Assembly: GCA_038532435.1 (NCBI GenBank)
Contig: JBCBAP010000092.1
Coordinates: 1-11,197, forward strand
DNA length: 11,197 bases
DNA from: JBCBAP01 sp038532435
GTDB taxonomy: Bacteria; Pseudomonadota; Alphaproteobacteria; Rhodobacterales; Rhodobacteraceae
Direction: 5' to 3'
Within the stretch, counting starts at the first letter, position 1. Each line of letters begins with the position of its first letter. The position numbers and the translations under genes are program-made. The notes below the pieces were generated by a model, which was given only the letters and a program-made list of their open reading frames with translations, was not told the origin of the DNA and did not search any database. Positions 1-5,065 of this stretch are shown here, in pieces.

Positions 1-82
1 GGACGTGTTCGATCCGCACTGGCTGCTCAACCCGGCGAAGGTGTTTCCCCTGCCGGTGACCGAAAGCAGGCGGGCCGCCTGA
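1..82 (+). CDS. glcD: Glycolate oxidase FAD subunit GlcD, C-terminal end only
   Basis: Only the last 26 codons and the TGA stop (80-82) are inside the window, read in frame from base 2. The translated end contains FDPHWLLNPAKVFPL, the characteristic C-terminus of GlcD and related FAD-linked 2-hydroxy acid oxidases, where this segment closes the cap domain. GlcD is the catalytic flavoprotein that oxidises glycolate to glyoxylate together with GlcE and GlcF. The identification is strongly supported by glcE and glcF following downstream on the same strand. The 5' part of the gene lies outside the window, so nothing can be said about its start or completeness. Its stop codon touches the first base of the stem-loop at 82-134. 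Confidence 0.85.
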   Translation, partial: DVFDPHWLLNPAKVFPLPVTESRRAA

Positions 83-134
83 GCCCCCCTTTTCCCGTCT
101 CCCGCCCGCCCTCCCCGACGGAAAAAGGGGGGCT
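82..134 (+). repeat. Intercistronic stem-loop with C-rich (anti-G-quadruplex) loop, copy 1
   Basis: An 18-base left arm (82-99) pairs with a right arm (117-134) with a single C-A mismatch. The arms enclose a 17-base loop at 100-116, TCCCGCCCGCCCTCCCC. The loop is four C-tracts separated by single bases, so the minus strand reads GGGG-A-GGG-C-GGG-C-GGG. The hairpin starts on the last base of the glcD stop and ends five bases before the glcE Shine-Dalgarno. A second copy with the same core lies at 8132-8188. No U-tract follows the stem, so it is not a standard intrinsic terminator. It could stabilise the upstream mRNA, attenuate glcE, or be a dispersed palindromic repeat. Confidence 0.8.
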
Positions 135-152
135 TGCCAAGGATCGAGAGCG

Positions 153-1301
153 ATGACCCTGAGCCCGACCACCGAGGATGCGCTGAGCGCCGCGATTGCG
201 GATGCACGAGCGGCGTCCACCCCGCTTGAGATCGTGGGCGGTGGGACGCGGCTTGGGTTGGGCAAGCCGGTCCAGGCGTCCGACCAGCTCTCCACCCGGG
301 GACTGTCGGGCATCACGCTCTACGAGCCCGGTGCGCTCACGCTGGTGGCGCAGGCAGGCACCCCGCTTGCCGAGATCGAGGAGGCGCTCGCGCGCGAGAA
401 CCAGCGCCTCGCCTTCGAGCCCATGGATCACCGGGCGCTGCTTGGATCCGAGGGAGAGCCGACGATCGGCGGCGTCGTCGCAGCCAACGTGTCGGGCCCG
501 CGGCGGGTTCAGGCGGGGGCCTGTCGGGATAGCTTGATCGGCGTGCGCTTCGTCGATGGGCGCGGCACGGTGCTCAAGAACGGGGGCCGGGTGATGAAGA
601 ATGTCACCGGCTATGACCTCGTGAAGCTCATGGCGGGCAGCTACGGGACGCTCGGCGTCCTGACGGAGGTCAGCTTCAAGGTGCTGCCCGCCCCGGAGGC
701 CCGGCAGGTGCTGCTGTTCGACGGGCTCGATGTGGCACAGGCGGTCGCCTGCATGACGGAGGCGATGGGCTCGCCCTATGACCTGTCGGGTGCCGCACAC
801 GTGCCCGTCGGCCTCGATGGCACGTCGGTGACGATGCTGCGGCTCGAGGGGTTCGCCCAGTCGGTTGACTACCGGACCGCGGCGCTGGCGCGGGATCTGG
901 CGGCCTACGGCACGCCGCGCCTGGAGGCGGACCCGGAGGCGACGGCGCGGGGGTGGCGCTGGATCCGGGACGTGGAGGCGTTTGCCGGTCGGCCCGGCGA
1001 AGTATGGCGGATCTCCGTCAAGCCGACGGATGGGGCGCGGGTCGTCGACCTCTTACCGGATGCAGAGTTTGTCATGGACTGGTCCGGCGGGTTGGTCTGG
1101 GCGCTTGTGCCCGAGGGCACGGACGTGCGGACCTACCTGCGCGACATCCCCGGACACGCGACCCTTGTCCGCGCGACGCTCGCCACACGGGCAGCGGCGG
1201 AGGTGTTCCCGCCTGAGCCCGCGCCGATTGCAGCACTTTCGGCAGGACTGCGCGCGAAGTTCGACCCCGCGGGCATTCTCAACCCGGGACGGATGGGGTG
1301 A
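153..1301 (+). CDS. glcE: Glycolate oxidase FAD-binding subunit GlcE
   Basis: This 382-residue protein is the second FAD-binding subunit of membrane-associated glycolate oxidase, which converts glycolate to glyoxylate. An N-terminal PCMH-type FAD-binding domain is visible: IVGGGTRLGLG (27-37) at the dinucleotide-contacting loop, then the EPTIGGVVAANVSGPRR stretch (102-118) and the following MKNVTGYDLVKLMAGSYGTLG segment. The C-terminus ends FDPAGILNPGRMG, the usual close of this family. The length fits GlcE, which is shorter than GlcD because much of the substrate cap domain is missing. The ATG at 153 is preceded by AAGGA (139-143) at good spacing. The stop TGA (1299-1301) overlaps the ATG of the next gene, so translation is probably coupled. 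Confidence 0.93.
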   Translation: MTLSPTTEDALSAAIADARAASTPLEIVGGGTRLGLGKPVQASDQLSTRGLSGITLYEPGALTLVAQAGTPLAEIEEALARENQRLAFEPMDHRALLGSEGEPTIGGVVAANVSGPRRVQAGACRDSLIGVRFVDGRGTVLKNGGRVMKNVTGYDLVKLMAGSYGTLGVLTEVSFKVLPAPEARQVLLFDGLDVAQAVACMTEAMGSPYDLSGAAHVPVGLDGTSVTMLRLEGFAQSVDYRTAALARDLAAYGTPRLEADPEATARGWRWIRDVEAFAGRPGEVWRISVKPTDGARVVDLLPDAEFVMDWSGGLVWALVPEGTDVRTYLRDIPGHATLVRATLATRAAAEVFPPEPAPIAALSAGLRAKFDPAGILNPGRMG

Positions 1302-2089
1302 TGTCGGACTGCACCTTCGATCCCGGATCCTCCGAACAGCAGGTCTGCCGTGCCGCGGAGGCTGCAGCGGCAGCCGCGGAGGCGGCGAACCGGCTGGCGG
1401 ATCGGGCTGCGGGGATCGAAGAGTGGGTGAGCATGGTCACCGCCCTCGGCGGACTGATCCTGCCGGTTGCGGCGGTTCTGTTCCTCTGGCGTCTCTGGCC
1501 CGTGCTGCAGCAGATTTTCGAGGCGCGGAAGTTCTCCATCAAGATGGGGGCCTTCGAGCTCAGCGCGCAGGACGCGACGGATCAGCTCGTCCGCCAGGTA
1601 ACCGATCTGCAGGAGAAGGTGGCGCAACTCGAGGCTGCGGCGACGCCCGCGCCCGCGGGAGAGAACGACCGGGTGCCGGACCAGCCGCGTGCCGTGCGCG
1701 CCGCGCCACAGGTAACGGACCAACGGACAGTCGGCACCCGCATCCTTTGGGTCGATGATATCCCGAAGAACAACGCGCTCGAGGTCAAGAGCCTCACGGC
1801 GATGGGCTACAGCGTCACAACGGTCCTTTCGACGCGGGAGGCGGAGGCCGTGCTCGAACAACAGGGGGCCGATATCATCCTGTCCGACATGGGCAGGCCC
1901 GAGGGGCGCGACGCGGGCATCGACCTGTTGCGCAGGCTCCGGGACGCTGGCGATGATGTGCCCTACGGTTTCTACACCTCGGCCAGATCGATCGCCCGGC
2001 TGGGGGAAGAGATGGACCGGCTGGGAGCCTTCGTCGCCACATCCTCGTTTTCCGACCTTGTCGCCGCCCTGCGCGGCCTGAATCGCTGA
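1301..2089 (+). CDS. Membrane-anchored protein with atypical response-regulator receiver domain
   Basis: A 262-residue protein of unknown role. In order it has an Ala/Glu-rich N-terminal segment (about 1-40), one transmembrane helix (about 43-66), a short RKFSIKMGAFEL module (76-87), a predicted coiled coil (about 88-113), a Pro/Ala-rich linker, and a REC-like domain (146-262). The REC domain starts ILWVDDIPKNN with the acidic pair D152/D153, has the likely phospho-acceptor D196 in ILSDMGR, and has T226/S227 after strand 4. The lysine expected near 248 is absent; GAFVATSSF stands there instead, so phosphorylation signalling may be altered or lost. No output domain follows. The ATG at 1301 overlaps the glcE stop, and the in-frame GTG at 1298 is a less likely start. 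glcF follows after 10 bases, so this gene sits inside the glc operon, which does not normally include it. Confidence 0.85.
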   Translation: MSDCTFDPGSSEQQVCRAAEAAAAAAEAANRLADRAAGIEEWVSMVTALGGLILPVAAVLFLWRLWPVLQQIFEARKFSIKMGAFELSAQDATDQLVRQVTDLQEKVAQLEAAATPAPAGENDRVPDQPRAVRAAPQVTDQRTVGTRILWVDDIPKNNALEVKSLTAMGYSVTTVLSTREAEAVLEQQGADIILSDMGRPEGRDAGIDLLRRLRDAGDDVPYGFYTSARSIARLGEEMDRLGAFVATSSFSDLVAALRGLNR

Positions 2090-2099
2090 GGCGCCGCCG

Positions 2100-3392
2100 A
2101 TGCAGACGACTTTCACCCCCGAACAGCTCTCCGATCCCGGCACTGCGCGGGCCAATGAGATCCTGCGGACCTGCGTGCATTGCGGCTTCTGCACGGCGAC
2201 CTGCCCGACCTATCAGGTACTGGGCGACGAGCTCGACAGCCCGCGGGGGCGCATCTACCTCATTAAGGACATGCTGGAGAACGAACGGGTGCCGGACGAG
2301 AAGACCGTCAAGCACATTGACCGCTGCCTCAGCTGCCTTGCCTGCATGTCGACCTGTCCCTCGGGCGTGCACTATATGCACCTCGTCGATCATGCGCGGG
2401 AGTATATCGAGGAAAACTACGACCGGCCCTGGGACGAACGGGCCCTGCGCTGGGTCCTCGCCCGCATCCTGCCCTATCCCATGCGGTTTCGGGTGGCGCT
2501 CTTCTTCGCCAAGATGGGACGGCCCTTCGCCAGATTGATGCCGGACAAGCGGTTGCGGGCGATGATCGAGATGGCGCCGCGGGACGTGCCGCCCGTGTCC
2601 CGCAACGACGATCCGCAGGTGTTCCCGGCGGAGGGCGAGCGGGTCGCCCGGGTCGCGCTGATGACGGGATGCGCACAGCGCGCACTCAACACTGATATCA
2701 ATGACGCAACGATCCGGCTGCTCACGCGCCACGGCTGCGAGGTTGTGGTGGCGGACGGGCAGGGGTGCTGCGGCGCGCTCACCCATCATATGGGCAAAAC
2801 GTCTGAAAGCCACGCCTCCGCGGCCAGGAACATCCGTGCCTGGATGCGGGAGGTGCATGGCGATGGCCTCGATCACATCGTGATCAACACGTCGGGCTGC
2901 GGGACGACCGTCAAGGACTACGGTCATATGTTCGCGCAGAGCGGGCTTGCGGAGGATGCGCAGACGGTCGCGGGGCTGGCCAAGGATATCTCCGAAGTGA
3001 TGGTCGCGCTCGGCCTGTCGGCCCCGGACGCGCCGAAGGTGCGCGTCGCCTACCACGCGGCCTGCTCCCTGCAGCACGGTCAGCAGATCAAGGACCATCC
3101 CAAGACGCTCCTCCGTCAGGCCGGCTTCAAGGTGGTGGAGCCCCAGGAAAGCCATCTGTGCTGCGGCTCTGCGGGGACATACAATCTCATGCAGCCGGAG
3201 ATTTCGGCCCAGCTCAAGGACCGCAAGGTGGGGCACCTTGAAGCGACGAAGCCGGAGATCATCGCGGCGGGTAACATCGGCTGCATGATGCAGATCGGCT
3301 CTGCCACGGGCATTCCGGTCGTGCACACGGTGGAGCTTCTGGACTGGGCGACCGGCGGTCCGAAGCCCCGCGCCTTGAACTCGCCACAATAA
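2100..3392 (+). CDS. glcF: Glycolate oxidase iron-sulfur subunit GlcF
   Basis: A 430-residue iron-sulfur protein that takes electrons from the GlcD/GlcE flavins and passes them to the quinone pool. Two ferredoxin-type 4Fe-4S motifs are visible: C25-x2-C28-x2-C31-x3-C35-P (CVHCGFCTATCP) and C76-x2-C79-x2-C82-x3-C86-P (CLSCLACMSTCP). Two CCG (cysteine-rich) domains follow, with the clusters GQGCCGALTHHMG, TSGCGTT, AYHAACSLQHGQQ and ESHLCCGSAGTYNLMQP; such domains bind an additional cofactor in heterodisulfide reductase and glycerol-3-phosphate dehydrogenase relatives. Length and architecture match full-length GlcF. A GAGG at 2088-2091, inside the stop region of the preceding gene, can serve as Shine-Dalgarno for the ATG at 2100, which implies coupled translation. 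Confidence 0.95.
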   Translation: MQTTFTPEQLSDPGTARANEILRTCVHCGFCTATCPTYQVLGDELDSPRGRIYLIKDMLENERVPDEKTVKHIDRCLSCLACMSTCPSGVHYMHLVDHAREYIEENYDRPWDERALRWVLARILPYPMRFRVALFFAKMGRPFARLMPDKRLRAMIEMAPRDVPPVSRNDDPQVFPAEGERVARVALMTGCAQRALNTDINDATIRLLTRHGCEVVVADGQGCCGALTHHMGKTSESHASAARNIRAWMREVHGDGLDHIVINTSGCGTTVKDYGHMFAQSGLAEDAQTVAGLAKDISEVMVALGLSAPDAPKVRVAYHAACSLQHGQQIKDHPKTLLRQAGFKVVEPQESHLCCGSAGTYNLMQPEISAQLKDRKVGHLEATKPEIIAAGNIGCMMQIGSATGIPVVHTVELLDWATGGPKPRALNSPQ

Positions 3393-3404
3393 ACCGCCAC
3401 GCTT

Positions 3405-3427
3405 CTCCCAGCTATTTCTTGGGGGAG
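3405..3427 (+). promoter_or_regulatory. Hairpin able to mask the protease ribosome-binding site
   Basis: CTCCC (3405-3409) is complementary to GGGAG (3423-3427), the core of the Shine-Dalgarno for the GTG start at 3434. The loop between them is 13 bases, AGCTATTTCTTGG. An optional A-U pair (3410/3420) with a two-base bulge extends the stem. This could reduce translation initiation of the protease. Five G-C-rich pairs can occur by chance, and no conservation data are available. No separate promoter for the protease is evident in the 41 bases after glcF. Confidence 0.35.
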
Positions 3428-3433
3428 TCGCGC

Positions 3434-4255
3434 GTGTTCAGACGTTTTTTGACCGTTTGCCTGCTGCTCGCGCTTCCGTTCCACGCCAGTGCCGCCTCCG
3501 ATGACCGCCGTCTCATGACCGAGGCGGAGGCGGCCAAATGGACTGCCGTCGGGCGGATCAACATGCAGGGCGGTGGGTTCTGCACCGGCGCGCTCATCTC
3601 GCCGACGCTGGTTCTGACCGCTGCGCATTGCGTCTATCACAGTGTGTCCGGCCGGCGCGTGAGCGCGGACCGCCTTCACTTTCTGGCCGGGTGGCGGTTG
3701 GGAAAGGCGGCGGCGCACCGGCGGGTGCGTCGGGTGATGGTCCATCGCGATTACGTTTACAACGAGAACCCGAGCCGGGAGCAGGTGATCACCGACATCG
3801 CGGTTCTGGAACTGTCCGAGCCCATCGGATCCGACATTGCCGTGCCGTTCGACCGGGTTAACAGGCCCCGGCCCGGGGACACGATTGCCATCGTCTCATA
3901 CGCGCGGGGACGGGCGGAGGCTCCGTCGATCCAGGCACCCTGTCGCACGCTCGACGTGCAGGGCAAGGCCGTGATCATGGATTGCGATGTCACATTCGGC
4001 GCCTCCGGCTCGCCCGTGTTCCTCCTGCGCAACGGGCGTCCGAAGATCGCGTCCGTCGTCTCTGTCATGTCCGAATGGCGCGGAGCGAAGGTTTCCGTGG
4101 GCATGGCACTCGATGACGGGATGTTGCAGAGCGTTTTGCAGGAGATGGTGAGCGGCGATGCGATCCGTAAGATCCGCCGCCCCGGCGGGTCCATCGACGA
4201 ACAGCTCGGCCGCTCCAACCTCGGGCGACAGCTCTCCCAGCCGGCGGACCGCTGA
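3434..4255 (+). CDS. Secreted trypsin-like serine protease (S1 family)
   Basis: A 273-residue chymotrypsin-fold protease, probably periplasmic or secreted. The GTG at 3434 is chosen because GGGGGAG (3421-3427) sits six bases upstream. It gives a clean signal peptide, MFRRFLTVCLLLALPFHASA, with likely cleavage after residue 20. An in-frame TTG at 3419 would put residues ahead of the signal and overlap the RBS. The catalytic triad is intact: H65 in LTAAHC, D121 in ITDIAVLEL and S191 in FGASGSPVF. C50 and C66 probably form the disulfide bracketing the active-site histidine, and C170/C184 are a second candidate pair. There is no PDZ domain, so it is not a DegP-type protease. The substrate cannot be deduced. 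It may be co-transcribed with glcF or have its own unseen promoter. Confidence 0.85.
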   Translation: MFRRFLTVCLLLALPFHASAASDDRRLMTEAEAAKWTAVGRINMQGGGFCTGALISPTLVLTAAHCVYHSVSGRRVSADRLHFLAGWRLGKAAAHRRVRRVMVHRDYVYNENPSREQVITDIAVLELSEPIGSDIAVPFDRVNRPRPGDTIAIVSYARGRAEAPSIQAPCRTLDVQGKAVIMDCDVTFGASGSPVFLLRNGRPKIASVVSVMSEWRGAKVSVGMALDDGMLQSVLQEMVSGDAIRKIRRPGGSIDEQLGRSNLGRQLSQPADR

Positions 4256-4260
4256 GCCCC

Positions 4261-4292
4261 CTTGAACCGCTGCATCCCGCTTCCTAATTAAG
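4261..4292 (+). promoter_or_regulatory. RpoH (sigma-32) heat-shock promoter
   Basis: CTTGAA (4261-4266) is followed by CCTAATTAAG (4283-4292). This matches the alphaproteobacterial heat-shock consensus CTTG-N17/18-CYTATNTNNG, with a spacing of exactly 18 and one mismatch in the -10 element. It lies six bases after the protease stop and about 100 bases before a small heat-shock protein gene, which is the expected context. The predicted transcription start is near 4297. The consensus is quoted from memory. Confidence 0.75.
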
Positions 4293-4296
4293 TGCT

Positions 4297-4387
4297 GTCC
4301 GTCGCCGGTTCCCGGGTCGGGCGTTTCAAATAGGGCCCGTCCATGATGGAGGGCCTGACAGCACGTATCGCTTCTGAAGGAGGATGC
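4297..4387 (+). promoter_or_regulatory. ROSE-like RNA thermometer in the hsp20 5' leader
   Basis: The leader ends in a hairpin that hides the ribosome-binding site. GUAUC (4365-4369) and CUUC (4371-4374) pair with GGAGGAUGC (4379-4387) around a UGAA loop, leaving G4370 bulged. This includes the UCGCU motif, which fits the U(U/C)GCU signature of ROSE elements, where a G opposite the Shine-Dalgarno is unpaired or non-canonical. A second hairpin lies upstream: GGCCC (4334-4338) and UCCA (4340-4343) pair with UGGAGGGCC (4347-4355) around UGA, again with one bulged G. A further small stem CCGG-UUC-CCGG is possible at 4305-4315. ROSE elements release the RBS on heating and are typical of small heat-shock genes in Alphaproteobacteria. 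Pairing was found by eye, without energy calculation. Confidence 0.7.
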
Positions 4388-4390
4388 ATC

Positions 4391-4840
4391 ATGCGCACCT
4401 ACGATTTCTCTCCCCTGTTCCGGACCACCGTCGGCTTCGACCGCATGGCACAACTGCTTGATTCCGTGAGCAGCTTGGAGAACAGCCAGAATGGCTATCC
4501 CCCGTACAACATCGAAAAGACTGCTGACGATGCCTACCGCATCACCATCGCCGTTGCCGGGTTCTCCGACGACGAGCTGACGGTCGAGGCGAAGGACGGC
4601 CAGTTGCTGATTGCCGGCAAGAAGGCCGGTGAAGAGCGCAAAGGCTCCTACCTGCACCGCGGCATCGCCGCCCGCGCCTTCGAAAAGCGCTTCCAGCTTG
4701 CGGATCATGTCCGCCCGGTCGGCGCGTTGACCGAGAACGGCCTGCTCCATGTGGACGTGGTCCGCGAGGTTCCCGAGGAGCTGAAGCCGCGCCGCATCGA
4801 AATCAACGCCGCACCGGCGATCGAGGGCGCGACCGCTTAA
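4391..4840 (+). CDS. Small heat-shock protein, IbpA/Hsp20 family
   Basis: A 149-residue alpha-crystallin-type chaperone that holds unfolding proteins in a refoldable state, acting in the cytoplasm. The alpha-crystallin domain spans roughly 38-130. It starts at YPPYNIEKTADDAYRITIAV, passes through GSYLHRGIAARAFEKRFQLA, a hallmark of the IbpA branch, and ends with ENGLLHVDV followed by EELKPRRIEI, which includes the conserved C-terminal I-x-I. The start ATG at 4391 has a near-perfect AAGGAGG (4377-4383) seven bases upstream. An in-frame ATG at 4343 lies inside the leader hairpin and is rejected. The unit has its own heat-shock promoter, thermosensor-like leader and terminator, so it is probably expressed independently of both flanking operons. 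Confidence 0.93.
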   Translation: MRTYDFSPLFRTTVGFDRMAQLLDSVSSLENSQNGYPPYNIEKTADDAYRITIAVAGFSDDELTVEAKDGQLLIAGKKAGEERKGSYLHRGIAARAFEKRFQLADHVRPVGALTENGLLHVDVVREVPEELKPRRIEINAAPAIEGATA

Positions 4841-4862
4841 GCGGTCTTTCAACCGGTCGGAG

Positions 4863-4894
4863 AAGGCCCGGAGCAATCGCTCCGGGCCTTTTGC
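4863..4894 (+). terminator. Rho-independent terminator of the hsp20 unit
   Basis: AAGGCCCGGAGC (4863-4874) and GCTCCGGGCCTT (4879-4890) are perfectly complementary over 12 pairs around an AATC loop. A short T-run (4889-4892) follows. The position, 22 bases after the hsp20 stop, fits a strong intrinsic terminator that isolates the heat-shock unit from the downstream operon. Confidence 0.9.
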
Positions 4895-4910
4895 GTTTCC
4901 CGGTCTCAGA

Positions 4911-4938
4911 AATAAAATGAACCATCGTTCAATTTTTT
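4911..4938 (+). promoter_or_regulatory. Inverted repeat, candidate TetR-type operator
   Basis: TGAAC (4918-4922) and GTTCA (4927-4931) form a perfect 5-bp inverted repeat with a CATC spacer. Outside it, A-runs on the left and T-runs on the right extend the symmetry imperfectly from 4911 to 4938. The element lies in an unusually AT-rich patch just upstream of the acyl-CoA synthetase operon. Short palindromes of this kind are typical TetR-family sites, and several TetR-family proteins control fatty-acid and aromatic acyl-CoA pathways. No regulator gene is in the window, so the binding protein is unknown. Confidence 0.5.
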
Positions 4939-4951
4939 CTTGTGACAGGGT

Positions 4952-4957
4952 TTGACA
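4952..4957 (+). promoter_or_regulatory. Possible -35 hexamer of the acyl-CoA synthetase/liv operon
   Basis: TTGACA here is an exact -35 consensus, located 14 bases after the AT-rich inverted repeat and about 110 bases before the start of the synthetase. The expected -10 position (4975-4980) reads TGACGC, which is poor, so the promoter is not resolved. An alternative pairs TTGTGA (4940-4945) with TACCCT (4964-4969). Some promoter must lie between the terminator at 4894 and 5066. Confidence 0.3.
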
Positions 4958-5065
4958 TGTTGCTACCCTCCCCGTGACGCCACGATACGGACAGAAAATT
5001 TCGCGGAGACGAAAGGTTCGGACAGATCAGGCATTCGCATCGCGTTTTTGGGAGGACAGCGATCG

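Noticed and set aside
82..134. Intrinsic terminator after glcD
   Set aside because: The stem is strong but has no following U-run, and the glc operon continues directly, so complete termination is unlikely; partial attenuation is not excluded.
1875..3389. 504-codon open frame on the minus strand opposite glcF
   Set aside because: It is the shadow of glcF, whose Fe-S motifs are unambiguous, and its composition is typical of a high-GC complement frame.
4343..4390. Earlier ATG start for the small heat-shock protein
   Set aside because: It lies in the leader hairpin without a Shine-Dalgarno. The ATG at 4391 has AAGGAGG at ideal spacing and gives the normal family N-terminus.
4952..5065. N-terminal extension of the acyl-CoA synthetase from TTG
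   Set aside because: The TTG overlaps a TTGACA hexamer, lacks a ribosome-binding site and adds 38 residues unlike the family, while ATG at 5066 has GGGAGG upstream.
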